Shown here: positions 1 through 8,620 of the stretch, piece after piece
Layout of the letters: each line of letters starts with the position of its first letter
Numbering within the stretch: the stretch's first letter is position 1
Assembly (NCBI GenBank): GCA_051746745.1
Contig: JBNJFJ010000003.1
Span: 1-62,037 of the forward strand
DNA from: Halolactibacillus sp051746745
Lineage (GTDB): Bacteria > Bacillota > Bacilli > Bacillales > Amphibacillaceae
Direction of reading: 5' to 3'
DNA length: 62,037 bases
The notes under the pieces: generated by a model
What the model saw: the letters and a program-made list of their open reading frames with translations, nothing else
Database searches by the model: none
Told to the model about the DNA's origin: nothing
Made by a program: the position numbers and the translations under genes

Positions 1-1852
1 CACCCGTTTCCACAGCAAGCCGCTTCTCAACAGCACGTGGTAGCACTCCCTCTTTGTAATCAGCTGCTTGAGCCTCAAACAAATCAAAGGATGGCATACT
101 TATAACAGATGCATCTACACCTTGTTCCTGTAGCTGCTTTTGCGCTTCAACTATAAGATGCACTTCTGAACCAGATGCAAGCAGTAAAATATCTGGTGTG
201 GTTTGCTTTGATGGTGATAAAACATAGCCGCCTTTAGAAACATTTTCAAAAACTTTTTCCGTTGTCCCTTCTAGGACCGGAAGATTCTGTCTTGATAAAA
301 CTAACCCCGTCGGCTTATTTTTTGATTCAACTGCTAATTTCCATGCCGCACTCGCTTCGTTTGCATCTGCAGGACGGATTATTGACAGATTCGGCATAGC
401 TCTAAGTGAAGCTAAATGTTCTATTGGCTCATGAGTCGGTCCATCTTCTCCGACAGCAATACTATCGTGTGTAAATACATACGTAACCGGCAGTTTCATT
501 AGTGCCGCTAAACGCATAGCCGGTCTCATATAATCAGAAAAAACGAAGAATGTTCCGCCAAACGTTTTTAGGCCACTATGAAGTGCAATCCCATTCAAAG
601 CAGCACCCATCGCAAACTCTCTCACTCCAAACCAAATATTTCGACCTGTATAATCTGTTTTTGAAAAATCCGCTTCTTTATTAATAGCAGTCTTATTAGA
701 GCCAGCTAAATCAGCCGATCCTCCAAAAAGATTTGGTAATACTTCAGATAAATAGTTAATCACTTTGCCTGATGCTTCACGAGTTGAAACAGATGTCCCT
801 GCTGCGTATTTAGGTAAGTTATTTGCCCAACCTTCTGGAAGAATATCATCAATATTATCCTCTAGCTCTTCTGCTAATTCTGGATATTTAATTTTATATT
901 CACCAAAGCGTTTTTCCCAATTTTCCTCATAATGTTCACCTTTTAGTTTTACTGCTTCTTTAAAATGAGCGTATACTTCTTCAGGAACATAAAAGTCTTC
1001 ATCAAATGTCCACTTGTAAGTATCTTTAGATAGTTTTGCTTCATCACTCCCTAAAGGCGCACCATGGGAACTAGATTTACCACTTTTATTTGGTGAACCA
1101 AAACCAATAACAGTCTTCACTTCTATCAAAGTCGGTTGATCTTTATTATTTTTTGCTTGTGTAATTGCTTCATTCACCGCTTCAACATCATTACCGTTTT
1201 CTACTCTTAGTACTTGCCAATTATAACTTTCATAGCGTTTTTGAACATTCTCAGAAAATGATCGATCTAAATCACCATCCAAGGATATATCATTTGAATC
1301 ATATAATACAATTAATTTTCCTAAACCTAAATGTCCTGCTAAGGATGAAGCTTCTGATGACACACCCTCCATCAAGTCACCATCACCACATATAGCATAA
1401 GTATAATGATCAATAACATCAAATGTCTCGCGATTATATTTGGCTGATAAATGCGCTTCAGCCATTGCCATACCAACTGCACTCGCAATACCTTGTCCTA
1501 ATGGCCCTGTCGTAGCATCAACTCCTGCTGTATGACCAAACTCAGGATGTCCCGGTGTTTTACTACCCCACTGTCGGAAAGATTTTAAATCATCCATACT
1601 TAAATCATAGCCTGATAAATGTAATAGACTGTACAGTAACATAGAACCGTGTCCTGCCGATAATACAAAGCGATCACGATTAAACCAATACGGATTGAGC
1701 GGGTTTTGTTTCATATGTTTAGTCCAGAGAGCATAGGCCATTGGCGCAGCTCCCATCGGCATACCTGGATGACCAGAATTCGCCTTTTCAATAGCATCGA
1801 TACTTAAAGTTCGAATTGTATTTATCGCTAGCTGATCCATTTGTTGATTCAT
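1..1852 (-). CDS. tkt: Transketolase, C-terminus cut by window edge
   Basis: Thiamine-diphosphate enzyme that moves two-carbon ketol units between pentose-phosphate-pathway sugars. About 617 residues are visible; the family is usually about 665, so only the last 50 or so are missing. The start is an ATG eight bases after AAGGAGA, giving the N-terminus MNQQMDQLAINTIRTLS. SGHPGMPMGA follows near residue 30, and the ThDP/metal motif GDGDLMEGVSSEA is readable around 1330-1385. It is the last visible gene of the polyol operon, 51 nt after the GatD-like dehydrogenase. It would consume the xylulose-5-phosphate made by the upstream enzymes. A housekeeping copy probably exists elsewhere (inference). 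Confidence 0.95.
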   Translation of the reverse strand, partial: MNQQMDQLAINTIRTLSIDAIEKANSGHPGMPMGAAPMAYALWTKHMKQNPLNPYWFNRDRFVLSAGHGSMLLYSLLHLSGYDLSMDDLKSFRQWGSKTPGHPEFGHTAGVDATTGPLGQGIASAVGMAMAEAHLSAKYNRETFDVIDHYTYAICGDGDLMEGVSSEASSLAGHLGLGKLIVLYDSNDISLDGDLDRSFSENVQKRYESYNWQVLRVENGNDVEAVNEAITQAKNNKDQPTLIEVKTVIGFGSPNKSGKSSSHGAPLGSDEAKLSKDTYKWTFDEDFYVPEEVYAHFKEAVKLKGEHYEENWEKRFGEYKIKYPELAEELEDNIDDILPEGWANNLPKYAAGTSVSTREASGKVINYLSEVLPNLFGGSADLAGSNKTAINKEADFSKTDYTGRNIWFGVREFAMGAALNGIALHSGLKTFGGTFFVFSDYMRPAMRLAALMKLPVTYVFTHDSIAVGEDGPTHEPIEHLASLRAMPNLSIIRPADANEASAAWKLAVESKNKPTGLVLSRQNLPVLEGTTEKVFENVSKGGYVLSPSKQTTPDILLLASGSEVHLIVEAQKQLQEQGVDASVISMPSFDLFEAQAADYKEGVLPRAVEKRLAVETG

Positions 1853-1903
1853 TTTACATTCTCCTTTTAGATGTATTTAAAAATGTAGCTCATTCACTTT
1901 AAA

Positions 1904-2959
1904 CTAACGCGTTAATTCAGGGTAAAAAATCACTTTACCAATCGGTTCACTTCTGTTAGCTATTGCTTCAAATATTTCTGGACCCTTACTTAATGATAAG
2001 CGATGGGTAATCATTTCATTTACCGTTATTTTTTCTTCCGCCATAAACTGCAGAGAAGTCTCCCATTCTTTCCCTGGAAAAGGGGCTGAAATTGCATTCC
2101 ATGAGCCGTAGACTTTTAATTCATTACGAACAATCTTTTCGAAATAAAATCGTTCAACTTTTACATCTCCATATGGAATACCTAGAAATACAACAGCACC
2201 TCCTTTTTTACATAAAGAAAATACTTGCGCGGATGTGATAACCGAACCCGCCGCTTCTACCGCTAAATCGACTCCTTTGCCATTAGTCATTTTCATAATC
2301 TGATCATACACTAAACCATCTTTTGAATTTATGACTTTATTTGCACCCAACCTTTTAGCTAATACTAACTTTTCTTCATCAATATCTATGGCGTACACGT
2401 TCTTTGCTCCAAAAACCTTTGCCCACTGTACTGCTAATAAACCGATATTACCAGAACCCATCACCGCAACATCTGCTCCTGGTTGTATAGCGGTTTTGTA
2501 AAAACCATGAAGAACAACCGCCGACGGTTCCAACATAGCGCCAGTATCAAAATCCACATTATCAGGCAATTTGATATAATTCTCTGCCGGCAACTTCACA
2601 TATTCAGCAAAGGCCCCCGGATAGGTTGAACCAATAACTGTTAGTTTTTCACATCGAGCAAATTCACTTTTTTTACAGCTATCACACTCTCCACAATAAA
2701 GCGCCGGACACCCAGCAACGCGATCACCTGGTTTGAATTGACTTACATTTTCCCCCACAGAGTCAACCACTCCAGAAAATTCATGCCCAAATATCATACC
2801 CTCTACATAAGGGCCCAACTTCATGTAACGCGAGATATCTGATCCACAGATGCCTACTGCTTTAACTTTTACAATGACTTCATCAGAATTTTCTATATGT
2901 GACTTTTCTGCTTGTTCATAACGTATGTCTCTTTTGTCATATAGTTTCAATGTATGCAA
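1904..2959 (-). CDS. gatD: Zinc-dependent polyol-phosphate dehydrogenase, galactitol-1-phosphate dehydrogenase-like
   Basis: Medium-chain alcohol dehydrogenase of 351 residues. Catalytic zinc ligands are Cys38 (GICGSD) and His59-Glu60 (GHEFSG). A structural-zinc loop of four cysteines lies near residues 95-115, and the NAD-binding GSGNIG near 168. The late stretch YGSW...PFPGKEWETS and the ITHR segment resemble E. coli GatD closely, as I recall it. Expected reaction: oxidation of a phosphorylated polyol to the keto-sugar phosphate with NAD. The start is TTG, nine bases after a G-rich Shine-Dalgarno (AGGGGGG); a second in-frame TTG lies three codons on. It sits between rpe and tkt in the operon. 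The substrate could equally be a pentitol phosphate. Confidence 0.85.
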   Translation of the reverse strand: MHTLKLYDKRDIRYEQAEKSHIENSDEVIVKVKAVGICGSDISRYMKLGPYVEGMIFGHEFSGVVDSVGENVSQFKPGDRVAGCPALYCGECDSCKKSEFARCEKLTVIGSTYPGAFAEYVKLPAENYIKLPDNVDFDTGAMLEPSAVVLHGFYKTAIQPGADVAVMGSGNIGLLAVQWAKVFGAKNVYAIDIDEEKLVLAKRLGANKVINSKDGLVYDQIMKMTNGKGVDLAVEAAGSVITSAQVFSLCKKGGAVVFLGIPYGDVKVERFYFEKIVRNELKVYGSWNAISAPFPGKEWETSLQFMAEEKITVNEMITHRLSLSKGPEIFEAIANRSEPIGKVIFYPELTR

Positions 2960-2982
2960 TTTAAATCACCCCCCCTAATTTA

Positions 2983-3648
2983 TCATTCCACTTTTCTAGA
3001 CATCTGTTTTTTAAATTCACGAACACTTTCACTAATGCTCAGGTTATTATATATTGCCGATCCTGCTACAATAACATTAGCACCTGCACTCAAAATTTCT
3101 TTTACATTTTCACGGGTTACTCCACCATCAACTTCTATATCTACATCTAAGCACTGATTAGCAATTTTCCTTCTTAGACGCTCAATTTTTTCTAAAGTAC
3201 TTGGAATAAACGTTTGACCACCAAATCCAGGGTTCACACTCATTAATAAAACCATGTCTAAGTCTGATAAAAACGGATCTAATACATCAACTGATGTAGC
3301 CGGATTTAACACTACTCCCACTTTTATCCCGTAAGATTGAATTAATTGAATGACTGAATGTAGATGTTTACACGCTTCTACATGCACTGTGATAATATCT
3401 GCACCCGCTTCAACAAATTGTTTTATATAACGGCCCGGTTCTTCAACCATGAGATGAACATCAAACGGTACGCCTGTATATGGACGAACAGCTTTGATGA
3501 TATCTGGTCCTAGTGTAATATTAGGCACAAAATGTCCGTCCATGACATCAATATGAATTAAATCAACATCACTTTCTCCCGTTTCCTTTATAACTTCTCC
3601 TAGCCTAGCAAAGTCCGAAGCCAAGATTGACGGTGCCAATTTCATCAT
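2983..3648 (-). CDS. rpe: Ribulose-phosphate 3-epimerase
   Basis: Interconverts ribulose-5-phosphate and xylulose-5-phosphate on a TIM barrel. The 221-residue product opens MMKLAPSILASDFARLGE and has the metal and catalytic motif HIDVMDGHFVPN near 33-44. MSVNPGFGGQ follows near 136, and the phosphate-binding end VDGGV...AGS near 173-200. Two consecutive ATGs exist; the second fits the AGGGGG Shine-Dalgarno better. Its position between the 52-residue gene and gatD makes it part of the polyol route. It links ribulose-5-P producers to the transketolase encoded two genes downstream. Confidence 0.95.
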   Translation of the reverse strand: MMKLAPSILASDFARLGEVIKETGESDVDLIHIDVMDGHFVPNITLGPDIIKAVRPYTGVPFDVHLMVEEPGRYIKQFVEAGADIITVHVEACKHLHSVIQLIQSYGIKVGVVLNPATSVDVLDPFLSDLDMVLLMSVNPGFGGQTFIPSTLEKIERLRRKIANQCLDVDIEVDGGVTRENVKEILSAGANVIVAGSAIYNNLSISESVREFKKQMSRKVE

Positions 3649-3669
3649 CTAATCCCCCTCCTCGATAAT

Positions 3670-3828
3670 CTATTCACATGCTTTTGATGTAACTTTTCTT
3701 TTAAGTACCATGGAACTCAATGCACCAATGACAACTACAGCATTCAATATCATTTGGTTTTCAAAATAAAAGTTACTAATTGCTCTCCCATGCGGACCCA
3801 GCGCATAATCTAAAAATGCTTCAATCAT
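3670..3828 (-). CDS. 52-residue single-helix small protein of the polyol operon
   Basis: Not recognised. An ATG seven bases after GGGAGGG opens a 52-codon frame ending in TAG. The N-terminus is MIEAFLDYALGPHGRAISNF, then a hydrophobic stretch at residues 26-42 (MILNAVVVIGALSSMVL) and a basic tail, KRKVTSK. This is the layout of a small single-span membrane protein with a cytoplasmic positive tail. It fills the space between rpiB and rpe on the same strand, so it should be co-transcribed. It might modulate the PTS permease or an enzyme (speculation). The strong ribosome-binding site and compact fit argue that it is real. Confidence 0.6.
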   Translation of the reverse strand: MIEAFLDYALGPHGRAISNFYFENQMILNAVVVIGALSSMVLKRKVTSKACE

Positions 3829-3881
3829 GTCATACCCTCCCTCGAGATCTAGCGTTTTATCATTAAAACAACTACATTACC

Positions 3882-4325
3882 TCAAGCTTTTGTTTCATAA
3901 TTATGAATATAATCTACTCTTCTCTGATGACGGCCACCCTCGAAAGTTGTACTTAGCCATGTCTTAACAATATTAATCGCTAATCCTGGTCCTACAACAC
4001 GCTCTCCCATGCATAGAATATTCGAATCATTATGCCCGCGTGTAGCAGCGGCTGAAAAAGTGTCATGTACAACGGCCGCACGAGCACCATTTACCTTATT
4101 CGCCATGATAGACATACCAATACCTGTCCCACATATCAGTATCCCTAAAGATTCGGTATCGTCTACTACTAACTCAGCAACATACTTTGCGATTGGACCA
4201 TAATCAGTAGAGACGGCTTCATGAACACCTAAGTCTTCAAATACAATACCTTCTTCTGTTAAATATTCTTTTACCGCGTCTTTCAAAAGTACTCCACCAT
4301 GGTCACACCCAATATACACTTTCAC
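3882..4325 (-). CDS. rpiB: Ribose-5-phosphate isomerase B
   Basis: RpiB/LacAB-family isomerase of 147 residues converting ribose-5-P and ribulose-5-P, or a related aldose/ketose phosphate pair. Visible: GCDHGG at 6-11, catalytic Cys65 in ICGTGIGMSI, and GHNDSN around residue 98 followed by the conserved MGERVVGP. The start is GTG, eight bases after AGGAG. In polyol operons RpiB homologues sometimes act on other sugar phosphates such as allose-6-P or erythrulose-P, so exact substrate is not certain. It lies between deoC and the 52-residue gene. Confidence 0.9.
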   Translation of the reverse strand: MKVYIGCDHGGVLLKDAVKEYLTEEGIVFEDLGVHEAVSTDYGPIAKYVAELVVDDTESLGILICGTGIGMSIMANKVNGARAAVVHDTFSAAATRGHNDSNILCMGERVVGPGLAINIVKTWLSTTFEGGRHQRRVDYIHNYETKA

Positions 4326-4340
4326 ATTGTTCTCTCCTAA

Positions 4341-5012
4341 CTAATACTCTTTTTCATTGTAGCCACCATCAACAATTAGTACAGCGCTGCTTGTGCCAAT
4401 CCGGTTTGCTCCCGCTTCAATCATCGCTTTTACATCTTTTAGCGACCTTATTCCACCTGCCGCTTTAACTCCCATTTTGGGACCAACGATACTACGCAGT
4501 AACTTCACATCTTCAACTGTAGCGCCACCCCCATTAAAACCTGTAGCTGTTTTAACGAAGTCAGCACCTGCTTCTTTTACGAGTTCTGTAGCTACACATT
4601 TTTCTTCTCCCGTTAGTAAGCCTGTTTCGATTATAACTTTGGTTATACACCCTTCAGAAGCTCTTACAACCTCCGAGATATCCTGTTTTACAACTTTATA
4701 AGCTTTTGATTTTAATGCACCTAAGTTAATCAACATATCTATTTCACTTGCCCCGTCTTTTATAGCTGACTTCGTCTCAGCCACTTTGACGGCTGTTTTC
4801 ATACCACCTAAAGAAAAACCGATAGGCGCTCCAACTTTAACGTGATGATCCGCTAAATAGTTATAAGCTTGTTTAATATAATAAGGATTCACAAATACCG
4901 TTTTAAAACCATACTCTATCGTCTCATTACAAAATCGTTTGATATCCATGTTACTTGCTGTCGGAGTTAGCAATGTATAATCAAGCTTTTCAATAATTCC
5001 ACTTGTATTCAT
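4341..5012 (-). CDS. deoC: DeoC-type class I aldolase
   Basis: 223-residue member of the deoxyribose-phosphate aldolase family (retro-aldol of 2-deoxyribose-5-P to glyceraldehyde-3-P and acetaldehyde). All three key residues are present: Asp92 in EIDMLINLG, Schiff-base Lys154 in VKTATGF, and Lys183 in KAAGGIRS. The start is ATG after GGAGGAG. Only 15-16 nt separate it from rpiB and 18 nt from the upstream dehydrogenase, so it is firmly inside the operon. No deoxynucleoside genes (deoR, deoD, pdp, cdd) are nearby, which makes a role on a pathway sugar phosphate possible. Confidence 0.88.
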   Translation of the reverse strand: MNTSGIIEKLDYTLLTPTASNMDIKRFCNETIEYGFKTVFVNPYYIKQAYNYLADHHVKVGAPIGFSLGGMKTAVKVAETKSAIKDGASEIDMLINLGALKSKAYKVVKQDISEVVRASEGCITKVIIETGLLTGEEKCVATELVKEAGADFVKTATGFNGGGATVEDVKLLRSIVGPKMGVKAAGGIRSLKDVKAMIEAGANRIGTSSAVLIVDGGYNEKEY

Positions 5013-5030
5013 TCTTTCTCTCCTCCAATT

Positions 5031-6062
5031 TTATTCTTTAGTGGTAAGCGTTACTTTAATCGCCTCTCCATTTTTAATGGCATTATAAGCGTCATCCCAC
5101 TTTGTAATATCAAAATTATGTGTAACAAGCGCTTTAGCATCAACTGATTGATCGTTCATAAGTGCTAATGACGGCTCCCAATCACTAGGCTTTTGACTAC
5201 GGCTACCATTGATACTGAGTTCTTTCTGGATTACTTTTTCAAAATCAAACGGTATTTCACTTTTAGAAAAAATACCCACTTGTACATATTGTCCTTTTTT
5301 CCGCAGTAGATCTAATCCCATTCTCACTGCTGGAACTGCTCCTGAACACTCGAATACAACATTTGCACCGTAGCCATTGGTCAGCTTATTTACAAGCTCT
5401 TTTACATCTTCTTGTTGTATATTAAGGGCATAATCAATGCCAATTTCTTTCGCTTTATCTAATCTGATTTTATCATTATCCAAACCTGTTATTATGACGG
5501 TTGCCCCGTAAGTTTTAGCTACTTGTGCTTGTAAGATCCCAATTGGTCCTGGACCTAACACAACAACAACATCACCCTTTTTAATATTCGCCTTCTGAGC
5601 AGCATGATAAGTACATGCTAACGGCTCTGTTAATGCCGCAGATTGAAAATCTACATGTTCAGGTAAATGATGGACACTCTCTTTTCTGGCTACTAAGTAT
5701 TTCGTGAACCCACCATCTTGTTGTGAACCTAAACCCTTTCGATAGTTACATAAGTTATAATCTTTCGTTTGACAATACTCACATTCACCACAAACATAGA
5801 ACGTAGTCTCTGAAGTGACCCGATCCCCAATCTTGAATTCTTTTACATTTTCTCCTATATCTACGACAACACCTGAAAATTCATGGCCTAACGTAACTGG
5901 TGTTTTAACCTTATAATTACCTTCATAAGTGTGGATGTCTGAGCCACAGACACCCGCATATTCAACTGCGATTTTCACTTGATCTTCTTTTACGATTGGT
6001 TCCTCTACTTCTAATACTTCTAAATGCCCAAACCCCGGTTCTGTCTTTACTAATGCTTTCAT
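5031..6062 (-). CDS. Zinc-dependent sorbitol/iditol-type dehydrogenase
   Basis: Second medium-chain zinc dehydrogenase of the operon, 343 residues. The catalytic ligands are Cys39 (GVCGSD) and His60-Glu61 (GHEFSG). Structural-zinc cysteines form CGECEYCQTKDYNLC, and the nucleotide-binding loop is GPGPIG. It is clearly diverged from the GatD-like protein at 1904-2959, so the two are unlikely to be redundant. They may oxidise different polyol phosphates, or different positions of one, to ribulose- or xylulose-phosphate. The start is ATG at 6062. It is the first enzyme gene after the permease genes. Confidence 0.85.
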   Translation of the reverse strand: MKALVKTEPGFGHLEVLEVEEPIVKEDQVKIAVEYAGVCGSDIHTYEGNYKVKTPVTLGHEFSGVVVDIGENVKEFKIGDRVTSETTFYVCGECEYCQTKDYNLCNYRKGLGSQQDGGFTKYLVARKESVHHLPEHVDFQSAALTEPLACTYHAAQKANIKKGDVVVVLGPGPIGILQAQVAKTYGATVIITGLDNDKIRLDKAKEIGIDYALNIQQEDVKELVNKLTNGYGANVVFECSGAVPAVRMGLDLLRKKGQYVQVGIFSKSEIPFDFEKVIQKELSINGSRSQKPSDWEPSLALMNDQSVDAKALVTHNFDITKWDDAYNAIKNGEAIKVTLTTKE

Positions 6063-6152
6063 GGTTATGTCCCCCTTGATTATCTATGTTTTAAAATATT
6101 TTAAATAAGTTATAAATGGTAGGTATACTGAAAAAGCTAATTGAGAAATTAC

Positions 6153-7412
6153 TTAATTAAAAATATCGAAAATCTTAAAGATGACGTAGTTTACAATATT
6201 ACCACCTTGATCAATACTAGAAATCTGCGTTGATCCCTCTGGCATGTCAAAGTTTGCATTTTGTGCCATCTGTGTCAATAGTGGTGCAACATCAGTTGCA
6301 ACATACAGTGATACAGCAATTAAAATAGTACCCACTATAACTGAGTGGACAATATTACCTCTTGCCGCACCAACAATAAATGCAACTACGAATGGAATTG
6401 TCGCTAAGTCACCAAATGGTAACAGCGCATTCCCTGGTAGAATAACTGCAAGTAAGACAGTTACAGGAACAAGAATTAATGCTGTCGCAATAACCGATGG
6501 ATGTCCAAGTAATACGGCTGCATCTAAACCAATAGTAATATCACTCTCTCCAAAGCGCTTATTTAACCACTCACGCGCTGATTCAGAAACAGGCATTAAA
6601 CCTTCCATCAAAATCTTTACCATACGAGGCATTAAGACCATAACCGCGGCCATTGCCATACCAATTTCAATTACCTCGCCAATACCAAAGCCTGCTAGAA
6701 TACCAATAACAATACCTAAAGCTAGACCGATGAAAATTGATTCACCAAAAATACCAAAGCGTTTTTGAATTGAATCTGGATCAGCTTTTAAATTCTTAAG
6801 TCCAGGTGTCTTTTGTAATAATTTCACTAACAAAATACCTGGTGCATAAGAAATTGTACTTCCTGTCGCTACAGATACCCCTGGCATTTCATAAAAATCT
6901 TGCACCATTGGTGCAGTCCAATCTGCTACTTTCAAACATACAATTTGGAATAATACAGCACCAATTAAACTTTGAACAATACTGCCTGAGACGGCATAAA
7001 TCATTGCTGCAGTAAATGTATAGTGCCAGTAATTCCAAATATCAACGTTCATGCATTTTGTTGTTTTAGTAATCAGCATGATTGCATTAACTAATAAACC
7101 AAGCGGTATAATAAACGCAGCTACTGTTGATGCCCAAGCGATTGAAGAACTTGCCGGCCATCCAACGTCAATAACGTTTAAACTAACACCTAACCTCTCT
7201 ACCATACCCTGAGCAGCTGGTCCTAAATTGTTAACAAGTAAATCAACAACTAAGAATATTCCCACAAATGCTACACCGAGTGTTAAACCTGATCGAAAGG
7301 CTTTACCAGGTTTTTGGCCAAAAGTCAAACCTAATAGAAATATAACTACGGGTAAAATTACTGTTGCCCCTAAACCTAAAAACCCCTGTACAATATCTAC
7401 AAATCCTTCCAT
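6153..7412 (-). CDS. gatC: PTS galactitol-family EIIC permease
   Basis: Integral membrane channel of 419 residues from the galactitol (GatC) PTS family, with about ten hydrophobic segments. Typical family stretches are GFLGLGATVILPVVIF near residue 10 and GLMPVSESAREWLNKRFG near 272, followed by IGLDAAVLLGHPSVIATALI. It moves the polyol inward while the IIB subunit phosphorylates it. It is encoded directly after the two IIB genes and before the dehydrogenase. Family GatC proteins carry galactitol and, in Listeria and relatives, pentitols; sequence alone does not separate these. Confidence 0.92.
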   Translation of the reverse strand: MEGFVDIVQGFLGLGATVILPVVIFLLGLTFGQKPGKAFRSGLTLGVAFVGIFLVVDLLVNNLGPAAQGMVERLGVSLNVIDVGWPASSSIAWASTVAAFIIPLGLLVNAIMLITKTTKCMNVDIWNYWHYTFTAAMIYAVSGSIVQSLIGAVLFQIVCLKVADWTAPMVQDFYEMPGVSVATGSTISYAPGILLVKLLQKTPGLKNLKADPDSIQKRFGIFGESIFIGLALGIVIGILAGFGIGEVIEIGMAMAAVMVLMPRMVKILMEGLMPVSESAREWLNKRFGESDITIGLDAAVLLGHPSVIATALILVPVTVLLAVILPGNALLPFGDLATIPFVVAFIVGAARGNIVHSVIVGTILIAVSLYVATDVAPLLTQMAQNANFDMPEGSTQISSIDQGGNIVNYVIFKIFDIFN

Positions 7413-7477
7413 CTTTATCTCTCCCCTTTACGTCATGTATAAATCCTTTAATACTTTCCCCCGACGTTCACTTACAG

Positions 7478-7765
7478 TTACTTAATTAATTCCGTTAAAA
7501 TTTGTTTCTTTGTATCTTCCACCCCGATACCTGTTAAGAATGATCGCGCATTGATGACTGGAAAACGATATTCCTTTTTTGTCATCGCTGTTGTAACAAG
7601 CAAATCTGCTGAGTCTTCGTAACCCCCGACTTCCGCAATTTTAATCTGCTTGATATCCAATTTTAAATTGTTCTCCTTTGCCATCTCTTCAATAGCGTTA
7701 TTTACTACGGTCGATGTTGCAATCCCAGCACCACATGCTACTAATACTTGTTTTTGTTTAGACAT
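7478..7765 (-). CDS. gatB: PTS galactitol-family EIIB, second tandem copy
   Basis: 95-residue cytoplasmic phosphocarrier. The phospho-accepting Cys11 lies in the P-loop-like CGAGIATST. It is 91/95 identical to the gene at 7822-8109; the differences I count are P67R, S81G, D91T and L94I. The ATG follows AGGGGGG. Identity is uneven: the 5' 96 nt are perfectly shared with the other copy, while the 3' half carries many silent changes. Both copies keep the active cysteine and look functional. Two IIB genes for one IIC is unusual. It lies 65 nt before gatC. Confidence 0.9.
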   Translation of the reverse strand: MSKQKQVLVACGAGIATSTVVNNAIEEMAKENNLKLDIKQIKIAEVGGYEDSADLLVTTAMTKKEYRFPVINARSFLTGIGVEDTKKQILTELIK

Positions 7766-7821
7766 TTAATTCACCCCCCTTCAAATAAGGTTCATCCTTT
7801 TTATTTCTTGGATTTACTGTG

Positions 7822-8109
7822 CTATTTTAATAGTTCATCTAATATTTGTTTCTTTGTATCTTCCACGCTAATCCCAGTCAAAAATGATCGAGCATTGATA
7901 ACTGGAAAAGGATATTCTTTCTTTGTCATAGCAGTTGTAACAAGTAAATCTGCTGAATCTTCATACCCACCAACCTCAGCAATCTTAATCTGCTTGATAT
8001 CCAATTTTAAATTGTTCTCTTTTGCCATCTCTTCAATAGCGTTATTTACTACGGTCGATGTTGCAATCCCAGCACCACATGCTACTAATACTTGTTTTTG
8101 TTTAGACAT
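7822..8109 (-). CDS. gatB: PTS galactitol-family EIIB, first tandem copy
   Basis: 95-residue EIIB with the same Cys11 active site (LVACGAGIATST) as its neighbour. It receives phosphate from IIA and passes it to the incoming polyol bound by IIC. Its ATG overlaps the end of the IIA gene by eight nucleotides, indicating translational coupling. The second copy, 56 nt downstream, has its own strong Shine-Dalgarno. The duplication is in tandem and direct. Confidence 0.92.
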   Translation of the reverse strand: MSKQKQVLVACGAGIATSTVVNNAIEEMAKENNLKLDIKQIKIAEVGGYEDSADLLVTTAMTKKEYPFPVINARSFLTGISVEDTKKQILDELLK

Positions 8110-8590
8110 TTAATTCTCCCTCTTTCATTGATAAATTTAATTGACTTTCAATTGCATTCTTAATTTTTGTTTTGTCAGCTTCTTGATAGATCATTGTTAA
8201 AAGCTTATTATCTTGAAAAATTGCCATGAGTTTCTGAAGAAGACTTAGTTGTGAATGTTCTTCATCCATCGCCAGCATAAAAACAATGTGTACAGGTGTT
8301 GTATCATCATCCCCCATGACACCGAAAAGGACAGGTTCGCTTAAAGTAGCAATACTAATCGATTTCTTGTTCACATGTTTGACATCCGTATGCGGAATAG
8401 CTACTGATAAGCTACCGGTAGGAAGACCTGTGGCAAACTCCATTTCTCTATCAATAACCGCCTCTGTATAACTTTTTTTTACTAATTTTTGATCGACTAG
8501 GTTTTCTGCCATATGTCGAATAACTTCCGTTTTTGAATTTGCCTTTAACTGGGTGAAAATAAGTGATTCATCAAAATTTAACTGGCTCAT
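8102..8590 (-). CDS. gatA: PTS fructose/mannitol-type EIIA
   Basis: 162-residue EIIA domain that takes phosphate from HPr. The phospho-histidine is His67 in LSVAIPHTDV, preceded by the conserved REMEFATGLPTG. The fold type is PTS_EIIA_2 (Mtl/Fru/Gat). It lies 30 nt after the regulator gene and overlaps the first IIB by eight nucleotides. HPr and enzyme I are not in the window. Confidence 0.93.
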   Translation of the reverse strand: MSQLNFDESLIFTQLKANSKTEVIRHMAENLVDQKLVKKSYTEAVIDREMEFATGLPTGSLSVAIPHTDVKHVNKKSISIATLSEPVLFGVMGDDDTTPVHIVFMLAMDEEHSQLSLLQKLMAIFQDNKLLTMIYQEADKTKIKNAIESQLNLSMKEGELNV

Positions 8591-8620
8591 AGTGGTTCCC
8601 CTTCCAAAATTAATTTCTAT

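Noticed and set aside
1165..1395. Histidine-rich 76-residue plus-strand frame
   Set aside because: Antisense shadow of the transketolase gene, with no ribosome-binding site.
6244..6768. 174-residue plus-strand frame opposite the EIIC gene
   Set aside because: Complementary frame of a membrane-protein gene; serine/threonine/isoleucine-rich translation typical of antisense shadows.
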